In this document: one piece after another, positions 6,860 through 14,790 of the stretch
How the letters are laid out: each line of letters begins with the position of its first letter
How positions within the stretch are numbered: position 1 is the first letter of the stretch
The notes under the pieces: generated by a model
What the model saw: the letters and a program-made list of their open reading frames with translations, nothing else
What the model was told of the DNA's origin: nothing
Databases searched by the model: none
Assembly (NCBI GenBank): GCA_964344725.1
Contig: CAYFOI010000023.1
Coordinates: 1-23,070 of the forward strand
Origin: CG2-30-44-17 sp964344725
GTDB taxonomy: Bacteria > Patescibacteriota > Gracilibacteria > UBA1369 > UBA12470
Direction: 5' to 3'
Length of the DNA stretch: 23,070 bases
Program-made: the position numbers and the translations under genes

Positions 6860-8103
6860 TGTATAGTTTTTTTCAATCATTACGGCTTGCATTGACGGCT
6901 CTCAAAGCTAATAAAGGACGTGCTTTTTTGACCAGTCTTGGGATAATGATTGGAATTGCTTCTGTAATTATGGTGGTTTCGATAGGGTCGGGGGCGCAGA
7001 GTTTGATTATTAATCAGATCAAAGGTGTTGGTAGCAATTTGATTGGGGTTTTGCCTGGTGGGCAGATGGAAGATGGGCCGCCAGCGGCTATGCTTGGGGT
7101 GACTATTACTACTCTGACTCTTGAAGATGCCGAGGCTTTGGCTGATCCTGTGAATGTGCCTAATGCGATTGCTGTTACAGCTTATGTGAAGGGGAGTTCG
7201 GTTTTGACCCATGGGAGCGAGACTATGGATGGTTTTTTTAATGGTGTTTCGTCTGTGTATCCGGAGGTTGAGGATGTGAAGATTGATTATGGTCGTTTTT
7301 TTACTGAGGAGGAAGAAAATGGTTATGAAAGGGTTGTTGTTATTGGAAGTCAGGTAGCTGAAGAGCTTTTTAATGGGACTGATCCGATTGGCGAGAATGT
7401 TCGTATTGGGCGTGAATCTTTTCAAGTGATTGGTGTTCTTGAGGAGCGTGGAACGGTTGCTTTTCAAAATCGTGATGATCAGGTTTTTGTGCCTGTTAAT
7501 GTCGCCCAAAAATTACTCTTGGGTATCGATTATGTGAGTCTTATCAGAATAAAGGCCGATAGCGAGGAAAATATTGATAGAGTTAAGTATGATGTTATTG
7601 AAACTTTGCGTACTCAGCATGGGATTCGGGATCCAGCTGATGATGACTTTACTGTGGAAAGTATTGATACTGCTGTCGAAATGCTTTCGGCGATTACTGA
7701 TGTTTTGAAGTTTTTCTTGGCGGCTATTGCGGCGGTTTCGCTAATTATTGGCGGAATTGGAATTATGAATATTATGTTTATTTCGGTGACGGAGAGAACG
7801 CGTGAGATTGGTCTTCGCAAAGCTGTTGGTGCTGGCAAAAAGCGGATTTTGGAGCAATTTTTGTTTGAATCTGTAGTTGTTACGCTTGTTGGAGGGTTTG
7901 CGGGGATTATTATTGGTAGTTTTATATCGGTTTTGGTTGCTTTGGGTGCGCAAAATATGGGTTATAATTGGGATCTTGTGGTCTCTGCTGAGGCAACTCT
8001 TTGGGCTTTTCTTGTATCTTGTGTTGTGGGTGTTGTTTTTGGTTATTATCCGGCAAAAAAGGCTGCGAATTTGAATCCGATTGATGCGCTTAGGCATGAG
8101 TGA
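6859..8103 (+). CDS. MacB-type ABC transporter permease (FtsX superfamily)
   Basis: 414 residues with the MacB layout: an N-terminal membrane segment (about 20-45), a large extracytoplasmic MacB-PCD domain (about 50-265), then three membrane segments near 275-300, 325-360 and 375-400. The conserved coupling region IGGIGIMNIMFISVTERTRE, GLRKAVGAGKKRIL and the terminal YPAKKAANLNPIDALRHE are typical of the family. The gene is translationally coupled to the ATPase. A clear paralog, with the same GLRKAVGA and YPAKKAA-LNPID motifs, lies at 13350-14600. The substrate cannot be read from sequence. The stop codon TGA overlaps the left arm of a long hairpin (8103-8174). Confidence 0.94.
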   Translation: MYSFFQSLRLALTALKANKGRAFLTSLGIMIGIASVIMVVSIGSGAQSLIINQIKGVGSNLIGVLPGGQMEDGPPAAMLGVTITTLTLEDAEALADPVNVPNAIAVTAYVKGSSVLTHGSETMDGFFNGVSSVYPEVEDVKIDYGRFFTEEEENGYERVVVIGSQVAEELFNGTDPIGENVRIGRESFQVIGVLEERGTVAFQNRDDQVFVPVNVAQKLLLGIDYVSLIRIKADSEENIDRVKYDVIETLRTQHGIRDPADDDFTVESIDTAVEMLSAITDVLKFFLAAIAAVSLIIGGIGIMNIMFISVTERTREIGLRKAVGAGKKRILEQFLFESVVVTLVGGFAGIIIGSFISVLVALGAQNMGYNWDLVVSAEATLWAFLVSCVVGVVFGYYPAKKAANLNPIDALRHE

Positions 8104-8174
8104 CTAATTGACTTGATAACTTTCACTCCCGTGCCTAATCGGTCAAGGTCGTTCAAGTCATCAAGTCAATTAGT
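8103..8174 (+). repeat. Long imperfect hairpin at the permease 3' end (possible divergent member of the structured repeat family)
   Basis: ACTAATTGACTTGAT (8103-8117) pairs perfectly with ATCAAGTCAATTAGT (8160-8174). After one mismatch, ACTT pairs with AAGT. The inner 32 bases include TTTCACTCCCGTGCC and AGGTCGTTC, which loosely echo the boxes of the elements at 14605, 17768 and 18001. There is no T-run, so this is not a canonical terminator. Confidence 0.65.
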
Positions 8175-8231
8175 ATGTTCTTTAGTCTATCGCCAAAAAT
8201 CTTTATGTTGTAACCTGATTTATAAAAAAAT

Positions 8232-8259
8232 TTGCACGTATCGTCTTTTATGCTACTAT
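8232..8259 (+). promoter_or_regulatory. Promoter of the GAWAQ-repeat gene
   Basis: TTGCAC (8232-8237), 16-base spacer, TACTAT (8254-8259) preceded by TGC (extended -10). The predicted start is near 8266, giving a leader of about 30 bases ending AACAAAAACACAAA before ATG 8297. Confidence 0.65.
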
Positions 8260-8296
8260 TTCCCCTGGCAAAGTTATAACTTAACAAAAACACAAA

Positions 8297-8890
8297 ATGT
8301 CAAAAGACAAATGTTGTTGCGGGAAACTCGGAGGAGTTTTCGTATTTTTAGTGGGGCTTATAGTTGGAGCGGTTATCGTTGGTGTGCTAGCTATGTCTGG
8401 CCATCTCGATTCGCTACAAGGCAAGGTGTTCGGTACTGTTGAAATCCAAGAGGAGACCGAAGAACAAGCTGTTGTCAAACCTGGTGTGATGTTTGAGCTT
8501 GATGAAGAAGCTCCAGGGGTTTGGGTGCAGGCTGAGAAAGATCCTGAGCTAGATGGTGTTTGGGTCGAAATTGGAGAGGGAGCATGGGCTCAATTGGCAA
8601 AAGTATCGGTTGAAACAGAAGATGGATCTGTTTATGTTCTGCCTGATGGGGCATGGGCTCAGTTGACTGGAGAAGGAGCATGGGCTCAGTTTGGTTCTAA
8701 TGCTTCTGATGACACGTTGATACAGCTTAAGGAGGGAGCGTGGGCTCAGTTGGCTGATGACACAGAAGTTGTTGATGTGAATGGTGCGTGGGCTCAACTT
8801 AGTGCTGGTACAAAGATCCAATTGATCGAGGGAGCATGGGCTCAATTTAAGGAAAAAGGTGCTCAGATCGAAGGAGCGTGGGCTCAGTAA
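8297..8890 (+). CDS. Membrane-anchored GAWAQ-repeat protein, function unknown
   Basis: 197 residues, not a family I recognise. The N-terminus MSKDKCCCGK is short and basic with three Cys. A single hydrophobic segment (about 11-33) follows, so the rest is predicted to lie outside the cytoplasmic membrane. The exterior part is acidic and holds seven exact copies of GAWAQ (codons at 8579, 8648, 8675, 8735, 8783, 8831, 8873), usually as (E/D/N)GAWAQ(L/F). Two degenerate copies, GVWVQ and GVWVE, come first. Spacing shrinks from 23 to 14 residues, apart from one short gap of 9, and the last repeat ends exactly at the C-terminus. The codons vary at third positions (GGA/GGG/GGT, GCA/GCG, CAA/CAG), so selection appears to act on the peptide. 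It has its own promoter and terminator. Surface binding or display is only a guess. Confidence 0.85.
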   Translation: MSKDKCCCGKLGGVFVFLVGLIVGAVIVGVLAMSGHLDSLQGKVFGTVEIQEETEEQAVVKPGVMFELDEEAPGVWVQAEKDPELDGVWVEIGEGAWAQLAKVSVETEDGSVYVLPDGAWAQLTGEGAWAQFGSNASDDTLIQLKEGAWAQLADDTEVVDVNGAWAQLSAGTKIQLIEGAWAQFKEKGAQIEGAWAQ

Positions 8891-8912
8891 AATAGACTTG
8901 AGGAAAGATTTA

Positions 8913-8950
8913 AGCTCTCATCTCGTTTAGGCGGGGTGAGGGCTTTTTTT
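8913..8950 (+). terminator. Rho-independent terminator of the GAWAQ-repeat gene
   Basis: AGCTCTCATCTCG (8913-8925), loop TTTAGG, CGGGGTGAGGGCT (8932-8944), then T7. The 13-bp stem has three G-U pairs in the plus-strand RNA. The same three sites become C-A mismatches in the minus-strand RNA, so it favours plus-strand transcription. Confidence 0.93.
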
Positions 8951-11900
8951 ATTCTCCTCCCGTTGGTTCGTCAAAAGATTTGTTTAAGTCTTCGAAATTT
9001 GTAATTTCAGGAACTATGTATTCTTGTAGCCAAACAGGTTTAACTTGTGGGAATCTTTCAATATATTCTCGAATTGTTGTTACAGCTTCTCTACCACGTT
9101 CTAATATTGGTACTTCTGCTCCTGGTCGTAAATCTCTGTTTTCGGTTAATATGCCGAGTTGTAGATTTATCATCTCTAATCTTGTTACGAGTACTGCTGT
9201 GATAGTGTCTGCTGCTCCTGCTTCGTCTTCTTCTGAGAGTCCTTGTTGTATTTGTACAACTTCTTGATATGCTGCTTCTCCTTCTTCGGTTAATGAATCT
9301 AGTGCTGTTGCGGGGTCGAACTTTTTGCTTTGTAGCAGGTTTCGGTAAAGTATGATGTTCATTAAATAATTCAAACTTTTTATTGTGGTTTTTACGTATC
9401 CATTGTTTCTTGATGTCTCTAGGTTTCTTTGTATTCTTTCGGTTGCAGGGGTAAAATCTTCTAATTCTGCAGCTATAGGTTGCTCTCCCATGACTTGAGG
9501 CATCATTACTCCTAAGATTTCTCCTATTTGTGCTCTTGCTAAGTATTGTTCTGCTTCAAGTAGCGCTTCGTCTTCTCCATATTCCTCTTCGTGTACTGTT
9601 AGATATGCTGATAAGTCTGCTATATAGCTTGCTAACGCTGCAGGTTCTTTTTTCCCTATTCCTGCTTCTAGAAGCTGATATCCTCTTACTTGGAATGCAA
9701 AACATTTTATTGTTCTTTCTAGGCGTGTACCCTCCATACTCTCTATGTCTATTTCTATGAGTGCTTCTACTGCTTCTTCTAATTCTGTAATTCTGGCTGC
9801 ATTTTTGACTTGTTCTGTTGCATCACTTTGCTTATGTTTGTCTGCTAGTATGTAATGCAATTGACTCTTTAGAAGTCCAATTTCTGCTTTTGCTTGTGTA
9901 TCCCTTAAGTCTTCTGGGTAAACAGTTTCTAGTATAGGCAGGATGCGTTGAAGAGTTTCATCATCTTTGCCTCTATATGCTGCTTTACATGATAGGAGAC
10001 AATATTTACCTCTCGCAGTTGGTGGCATCTCAGTGATGTATTGTGCTTGTGTCCCTGTCAAATCTGCTAAGTTGTATTCTATTGCTCCTGCTAGGGCTGC
10101 ATTGAATTCTCTAAGTCTTTCTAAGTCATGAACAACACTTCGTCCTATAGATATCTTTGCTTCGATTAAGGTGTGATAGATTTGCAATATATGGTTGGCT
10201 GTCTCTGGTGTTAATCCTTGTGCGAAGTTGAGGCTTGTTAAGACTCTGTGGTTGGTATCTATGAATTGAGTACATGCATCCATCGTTTCTATTTGCCTGC
10301 CTTGTTCCAGCATTGTTGGTGCTTGAGTTGCGAGGGTTTCGATTGTTGTTGGTGAAAGATGCATATTTATGCTTCTGCAAATATCCAAATATTTTCCTAT
10401 TGGAAATTGTCCAGTCCTTCCAATATCCTCTCTTAATCTTCTCTCCATGTAATCAGATGCAAGTACCTCTAATGGGTGTATATCAATTGCTACTTCGACT
10501 GAAAATGAAGCAGCGAATCTTATTTCGTCAGTGTCCTCTGTTTGTATTAATATCCCAGCTTCTGCAAGTTGACCCAAAGATTCGTGACTTATTTCGCGTC
10601 CTACTGCTATTTCGAGTTCTCGTTTTGTACAATCTCCTAGCAAAATAGCTGTTCTTAGTATCGCTGATGCATCTCGGCCTCTGATTGCTTCAATTTTTGT
10701 TCTGACCATTCCTTGTTGTAATTCCTTTACGGATTTGGTCGCTTCTACCTTTTCAGCTCTGCTTGGGTTGTAGTAATTAGTATCTCCTCTTCGGATGGCT
10801 TCTATCTCTATCAAATCGTCTGTGAGAGCTTCTATTAACATAGGGTTAAAGAGCCCTGCTTGGTTTGTTGGTATCTTTCTAGGAATTAGTGTTCTTAATC
10901 CTTCTGGTGCTGCTTCTGTGCCTAGTCGATGTGCTGTTATAGCTAAGGCTTCTTCTAGATCTACTCCTCTGATTTCTATGTTATGTGCTGCTGAAGAGCA
11001 CCCTGTTGTCATTAAGATCACTCCCGAATCTTTTAATATTTCTCGTGAAGTGCCGTCCATTCTGTCTATTCTTTCGCAGCATATACCAATATCGCCTAAT
11101 GCTCTCAACATGCTGATGATTTCTGCTCTTGCTGTGGCATCATTTCCTAGTATGTTTGTCCTTATTTGCTGTCCTCGCAACTCTCTGTATATGTTTAGCC
11201 ATTTAGTTCTTTTAGGAGAATCTACGTCCATTGCCTGTCGATTCATAAACATTACTAGGTCTTGTTCTTCTGGGAATAGCTTTTGTGTTATGAGTTCTTC
11301 AAGTCCTTTGTAAGTTCTATGTTGCTGTCTTCTGCTGGCTAGTCGCGGTCCTGTTAACTCGATTATTTCGATCCTACTACTACCTGATTCTCTAAGTTCT
11401 TTTGCGGCTGCCTTAAGTATTTCTCTTTGTCCCATGCCGTCGAAGCCGTCTAGATTGAAGTGTGGTGGTGTGTCGGATTCTCTTTTGGATAGTGTTGCTT
11501 TTACTACTCCTACTAATCTTGTAACTTCTCTTTGCCTTGTGTATCTGGTTTCTTGATCTTGTGTTTCGAGTTCGTTACAAATTACTGTTCTTTGTCTTCC
11601 GGTTCCTTTGATCTGTAAATCTGTTGTTTCGGAATCTCCTTTTGGCATGATACCTGCTCTTTGTAAGTTCTCGTGCGTTTGAGCATCCATTCTTACTTGT
11701 CCTAAGTCTGCATCGCCGACTATTCGTTTGGTTTTGTCTGCATGTGCTAATCTAGCTGCTCTGTTTACGGAGTCGGATATAGTCCCTTCTTTACTCGTAT
11801 CGGATATGAGCATAGGGCCGGTTGCTATACCTATCTGGCAGCCTTGTATATTTGCTATTAATTGGTTTGTACATTCAGTGATACGTTCTTCTTTGTAAAA

Positions 11901-13211
11901 AGGGCTGGAACCTAATGCGCCGAATACTATTATTCCTTTTTTCTTGCCTCCTGATATCTCTAGATGTAGTACAGTTCCATCGTATTTTTCAGCTAACTCT
12001 TCAAGTTGTGTTTCCCATGTAATTACTTCGTCACTTGTTTGTGCTGGAGCTGTTACACATACGGTGGTTGCTTTTAACTCTATAGGGTTTTCTAATTTTA
12101 GTGCTGTTTTAGTTATAGGACATGCTACCATTGCCATTTGTGTTTTGACGGCTCTGTACAGTTCTTCAGGATCGTTAAGTATTGGTTCTAATTCATCTGG
12201 TGATATGCCCTTGAATAATTGTATTGCTGAATTTGATGGTGGATTTGGCATACTGCTTCCAGCCGGTGATTCTGTGTGATGTTCGATAGAGCCTGAAGAT
12301 GTTTGTATGTGTACCTTCCTGTTTTTTGGGGCAGGTGCTTTTTGTGCTGCCAGAGATGCATCTGATGCTTCCCCTCCTACGACTACTTTTCCGTGAGGGG
12401 TTACTGTTACTTCGTATTCTCCTTGTCCAATTCCTATGTGTGTTTCAACTGTGAACTTTGCTGCGAGATCTTGAGCAAATCTGACATCTTCTTTGCCTTG
12501 GGGGTCTTCTATGACACAAACAATCTCGTCTCCTATTGTGTCTATAAATTTTACGTTTGGGTAACATCTTATTACCTCGAAAAATGGTGGGTAGAAATTC
12601 TGTTGCATAAGTGCCACAGTTGCAGCTTCTCCTTGGTGATGTGTATGAGTTGTAAACTCTTTCATGTCTATCCTTATGACGCTTCCTGTGTACTTTTTTG
12701 TGCCCACCATGTTTGTTCGGTGTGAGATAGGTTTGCAGGTTTGCTTGGAGGCTTGTTCCAAAAGGTATACAAGTCCATTAATACGACTAGGGAATCTGTA
12801 GAGGAATAGAAGCAAAAGTGGTCTTAGTTTTTTGAATGTGGGGCTATCTATTGTTGCTCTTCTTTGTTCTGTGCTTAATTGTGGTATTAAGAGATGTAGT
12901 ATTGCATGGTTAAGATCGCCCTCAGTTTCTTCAAGCGATTGTGTTAGCGTCAGATACCTCTCAGGATTTTCACGCATATCTAATTCTATCTTGTCTATAT
13001 TTGCAAAATCTTCAGGTCTGTCTAGCGCTTCAGACCACGATACAAAATTATGTGGGTTGTTCAGAATACAGCCTACGTGTTCATGATGTCCTTCAATATA
13101 CAAGGGATGGTCATGGTGTTCTGCTGGCGGCGTTCCTCCAGGTTCTTCTGATGACGATATTGCTTCTGCTGGTGTATCATCTGCTGGTTCTATTGGCGCC
13201 TCTGGGTCCAT
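8949..13211 (-). CDS. Soluble-adenylyl-cyclase-like protein: tandem class III cyclase domains, degenerate STAND ATPase, winged helix, helical repeats
   Basis: 1420 residues, no membrane segments. Residues 1-50 are acidic and His-rich. Cyclase domain 1 (about 172-300) has both metal-binding Asp: Asp182 in RIDMKEFT and Asp228 in DTIGDE. The Asn/Arg transition-state pair is not seen there (ASDASLAAQ). Domain 2 (about 378-545) lacks the Asp pair (GGKKKGIIVFG) but has SDSVNRAARL with Asn483 and Arg487. Together they could form one composite site that makes a cyclic nucleotide from ATP or GTP. About 585-800 follow STAND ATPase order, but the P-loop reads GFDGMGQRE (589-597, Lys to Gln) and the Walker B region reads CERIDRMD. 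A winged-helix-like stretch spans about 845-915, then helical, TPR-like repeats to the end. This order matches mammalian sAC (ADCY10). Asp224 sits where Lys or Glu usually sets base choice, so the product cannot be named. Confidence 0.85.
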   Translation of the reverse strand: MDPEAPIEPADDTPAEAISSSEEPGGTPPAEHHDHPLYIEGHHEHVGCILNNPHNFVSWSEALDRPEDFANIDKIELDMRENPERYLTLTQSLEETEGDLNHAILHLLIPQLSTEQRRATIDSPTFKKLRPLLLLFLYRFPSRINGLVYLLEQASKQTCKPISHRTNMVGTKKYTGSVIRIDMKEFTTHTHHQGEAATVALMQQNFYPPFFEVIRCYPNVKFIDTIGDEIVCVIEDPQGKEDVRFAQDLAAKFTVETHIGIGQGEYEVTVTPHGKVVVGGEASDASLAAQKAPAPKNRKVHIQTSSGSIEHHTESPAGSSMPNPPSNSAIQLFKGISPDELEPILNDPEELYRAVKTQMAMVACPITKTALKLENPIELKATTVCVTAPAQTSDEVITWETQLEELAEKYDGTVLHLEISGGKKKGIIVFGALGSSPFYKEERITECTNQLIANIQGCQIGIATGPMLISDTSKEGTISDSVNRAARLAHADKTKRIVGDADLGQVRMDAQTHENLQRAGIMPKGDSETTDLQIKGTGRQRTVICNELETQDQETRYTRQREVTRLVGVVKATLSKRESDTPPHFNLDGFDGMGQREILKAAAKELRESGSSRIEIIELTGPRLASRRQQHRTYKGLEELITQKLFPEEQDLVMFMNRQAMDVDSPKRTKWLNIYRELRGQQIRTNILGNDATARAEIISMLRALGDIGICCERIDRMDGTSREILKDSGVILMTTGCSSAAHNIEIRGVDLEEALAITAHRLGTEAAPEGLRTLIPRKIPTNQAGLFNPMLIEALTDDLIEIEAIRRGDTNYYNPSRAEKVEATKSVKELQQGMVRTKIEAIRGRDASAILRTAILLGDCTKRELEIAVGREISHESLGQLAEAGILIQTEDTDEIRFAASFSVEVAIDIHPLEVLASDYMERRLREDIGRTGQFPIGKYLDICRSINMHLSPTTIETLATQAPTMLEQGRQIETMDACTQFIDTNHRVLTSLNFAQGLTPETANHILQIYHTLIEAKISIGRSVVHDLERLREFNAALAGAIEYNLADLTGTQAQYITEMPPTARGKYCLLSCKAAYRGKDDETLQRILPILETVYPEDLRDTQAKAEIGLLKSQLHYILADKHKQSDATEQVKNAARITELEEAVEALIEIDIESMEGTRLERTIKCFAFQVRGYQLLEAGIGKKEPAALASYIADLSAYLTVHEEEYGEDEALLEAEQYLARAQIGEILGVMMPQVMGEQPIAAELEDFTPATERIQRNLETSRNNGYVKTTIKSLNYLMNIILYRNLLQSKKFDPATALDSLTEEGEAAYQEVVQIQQGLSEEDEAGAADTITAVLVTRLEMINLQLGILTENRDLRPGAEVPILERGREAVTTIREYIERFPQVKPVWLQEYIVPEITNFEDLNKSFDEPTGGE

Positions 13212-13228
13212 GATACTAATTTAATCTT

Positions 13229-13307
13229 ATTGCTAGAGGTTTGAGTTTAACCTATTTTTGTGATTTTGTCAACCTGCTCTCCAGGTTGGGGAAAGCTGGA
13301 GATTTTT
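13229..13307 (+). promoter_or_regulatory. Possible leader with mutually exclusive hairpins before the second permease
   Basis: CAACCT (13270-13275) can pair with AGGTTG (13283-13288). Alternatively TCTCCAG (13278-13284) can pair with CTGGAGA (13296-13302), followed by T5, a terminator-like form. The two hairpins share CTCCAG/AGG and cannot both form. A weak plus-strand promoter (TTGCTA, 17 bases, TATTTT) lies just upstream, at about 13230-13258. Attenuation is inferred, not shown. Confidence 0.4.
13244..13272 (-). promoter_or_regulatory. Minus-strand promoter of the cyclase-like gene
   Basis: On the minus strand, TTGACA (13267-13272, perfect -35), a 17-base spacer and TAAACT (13244-13249). 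RNA would start near 13237, leaving about 25 bases before ATG 13211. Confidence 0.7.
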
Positions 13308-13349
13308 ATGGTTTTGTTGTACTTTTATCTAGTAGTCTAAGTTGTTTAA

Positions 13350-14600
13350 ATGTCGGAAATTGCTCAGTATTTCAGGTTGGCATATACGGCTCTACGAATT
13401 AACAAAGTTCGTAGTTTACTTACAACTCTCGGGATTGTTATAGGTATCGCTATGGTGATTATAGTCTTTTCGCTCGGGAGTGCAACGCAGGCTGTTGTTA
13501 CTGCTGAGGTTGAGGCTTATGGTGCGAATACTGTTGTTGTTGAGGTAAAAACTCCAGGTCTTTCGGATATGAGCGCTGGAAATGCCACAGCGATGGTTGA
13601 GGGAGTGACGGTAACGACTTTGACTGAAGATGATATGGAAGCAATGTTTGATATTCCAGGGGTGACAGATGGATATGCTGCTGTCTTGGGTCTTGAAAGA
13701 GTTACATCTCTTTATGAGGATCAGGAGTATTTGATACAGGCTACTAGCGCTTCCTTTGTAAATATAGATCAGGCGGATGTTGAGTATGGGCGGTATTTTA
13801 CTGAATCTGAAGATAAGTCGTTGGCAAGAGTTGCTGTTTTGGGGGCAACTACTGCAGAGGAGCTTTTCCCAGGTGTAGATCCGATTGGTCAGAATGTTCG
13901 TATTGGGGAGATTAATTTGAAAGTTATTGGTGTCATGGAAGAGCTTGGTATGGTGTTTTTCCAAGATATGGATAGTCAGGTCTATATACCTCTGAACACT
14001 ATGCAGAAACTTATTATGGGTATCGATTATGTGCCTTATTTTCTTCTGCAAACTGTCGATGAAGATATGGCAGCTTTGGTTAAAGAAGATGTGATTGAGG
14101 AGCTTGACAAGAGGCATAGCATTACAGATATTGATAGACGTGATTTTCGTGTGACGACAATGAGTGAGGCTGTGGAAATTATGGATGCTGTGACGGGTGC
14201 TTTGTCTATTTTGCTTGTTGTGCTTGCGGCGATTTCTTTGATTGTTGGTGGGGTAGGGGTGATGAATGTTATGTTTGTTGTTGTTTCTGAGAGAACGCGT
14301 GAAATTGGTCTTCGTAAGGCTGTTGGTGCTAGTGAGAAAGCGATTTTGTATCAGTTTTTGACTGAGGCTGTTTTGGTTACGATGGTTGGTGGTGTTATAG
14401 GTGTTGTTGGTGGATTAGGCGTGGTTTATCTGTTTACTGTTGTTGCCTCTCTTGGGGGTGTAGAAATTGATTTTATCATTCCTGTTACGGGTATTTTTAT
14501 TGCTTTGGTTGCTGCGGCTGTTGAGGGGCTGCTTTTTGGAGTTTATCCAGCGAAAAAGGCGGCGAGTTTGAATCCGATAGATAGTTTGAGATTTGAGTAG
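13350..14600 (+). CDS. MacB-type ABC transporter permease without adjacent ATPase
   Basis: 416 residues, paralog of the permease at 6859-8103 with the same layout: membrane segment at about 18-45, extracytoplasmic MacB-PCD domain, and three C-terminal membrane segments. Family motifs include VGGVGVMNVMFVVVSERTRE, GLRKAVGASEKAIL and YPAKKAASLNPIDSLRFE. Starts of the two proteins align (FRLAYTALRINKVRSLLTTLGIVIGIA and the equivalent), supporting ATG 13350. No ATPase gene is adjacent, so it may share the ATPase at 6140-6859 or one elsewhere. It is read divergently from the cyclase-like gene, so the two share the control region 13212-13349. No Shine-Dalgarno sequence is seen. Confidence 0.92.
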   Translation: MSEIAQYFRLAYTALRINKVRSLLTTLGIVIGIAMVIIVFSLGSATQAVVTAEVEAYGANTVVVEVKTPGLSDMSAGNATAMVEGVTVTTLTEDDMEAMFDIPGVTDGYAAVLGLERVTSLYEDQEYLIQATSASFVNIDQADVEYGRYFTESEDKSLARVAVLGATTAEELFPGVDPIGQNVRIGEINLKVIGVMEELGMVFFQDMDSQVYIPLNTMQKLIMGIDYVPYFLLQTVDEDMAALVKEDVIEELDKRHSITDIDRRDFRVTTMSEAVEIMDAVTGALSILLVVLAAISLIVGGVGVMNVMFVVVSERTREIGLRKAVGASEKAILYQFLTEAVLVTMVGGVIGVVGGLGVVYLFTVVASLGGVEIDFIIPVTGIFIALVAAAVEGLLFGVYPAKKAASLNPIDSLRFE

Positions 14601-14604
14601 GGAA

Positions 14605-14677
14605 GTATTTGTTTTTGTTCTTCGCTAGGGCTTCGACCCTTTGGGTCTGCAGAGTCGCTCTTAACAAAGACAAATAC
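14605..14677 (+). repeat. Structured repeat element 1 (conserved boxes inside variable self-complementary arms)
   Basis: Outer arms GTATTTGTTTTTGTT (14605-14619) and AACAAAGACAAATAC (14663-14677) form a 15-bp stem with one G-U pair. Inside are box L TTCGCTAGGGCTTCG (14621-14635), an inner hairpin GACCC-TTT-GGGTC (14635-14647) and box R CTGCAGAGTCGCT (14647-14659). Both boxes are identical to those of the element at 18001-18088, although the arms are unrelated. It begins 5 bases after the permease stop; no T-run follows. Confidence 0.8.
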
Positions 14678-14679
14678 CT

Positions 14680-14709
14680 TTAGGGCTCTAGCTTTTGCTT
14701 GATTTTTGA
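14680..14709 (-). pseudogene. Recoded second copy of the hflX 3' end
   Basis: Read on the minus strand, this encodes S-K-I-K-Q-K-L-E-P-stop; the real hflX end (15283-15312) encodes S-R-I-K-Q-K-L-K-L-stop. IKQKL is identical, with one synonymous codon change (AAA/AAG), and Ser is AGC versus TCA. The copies lie 603 bases apart and bracket the 137-residue gene. There is no start and no other hflX homology, so this is a 3'-end remnant or attachment-site-like copy. Confidence 0.65.
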
Positions 14710-14738
14710 GGTTGTTTTTGGTATTTTCTTAGTAGAAA

Positions 14739-14790
14739 AGGCTTTCGGCCTGTGGTTTATACACCACGCAAAGCGGAAGGTCTTTTTTTT
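14739..14790 (+). terminator. Rho-independent terminator
   Basis: AGGCTTTC (14739-14746) pairs with GAAGGTCT (14776-14783) through two G-U pairs. The stem is extended by partial pairing and capped by GTGGT-TTATAC-ACCAC (about 14752-14767), and T8 follows. It faces plus-strand transcripts from the second permease and abuts the minus-strand gene's stop at 14789. Confidence 0.75.

Noticed and set aside
8101..8103. Alternative genetic code (TGA as glycine)
   Set aside because: TGA ends this permease at the family's normal C-terminus, and TGA also ends the ArsP-like gene at 20520-20522; conserved genes have no internal TGA.
8579..8887. Regularly spaced 15-18 base repeats that might suggest a CRISPR array
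   Set aside because: The repeats are in codon phase within an open frame, vary at third positions, have uneven spacing and encode GAWAQ; no cas genes are nearby.
14605..14677. Element 1 as an intrinsic terminator of the second permease
   Set aside because: No T-run follows either arm, and a proper terminator with T8 exists further on at 14739-14790.
14694..14710. Possible recoded copy of the second permease's end (LRFE resembling LIFE)
   Set aside because: The similarity is about 11 of 14 bases, does not end in a stop, and the same bases are better explained by the hflX end copy on the other strand.
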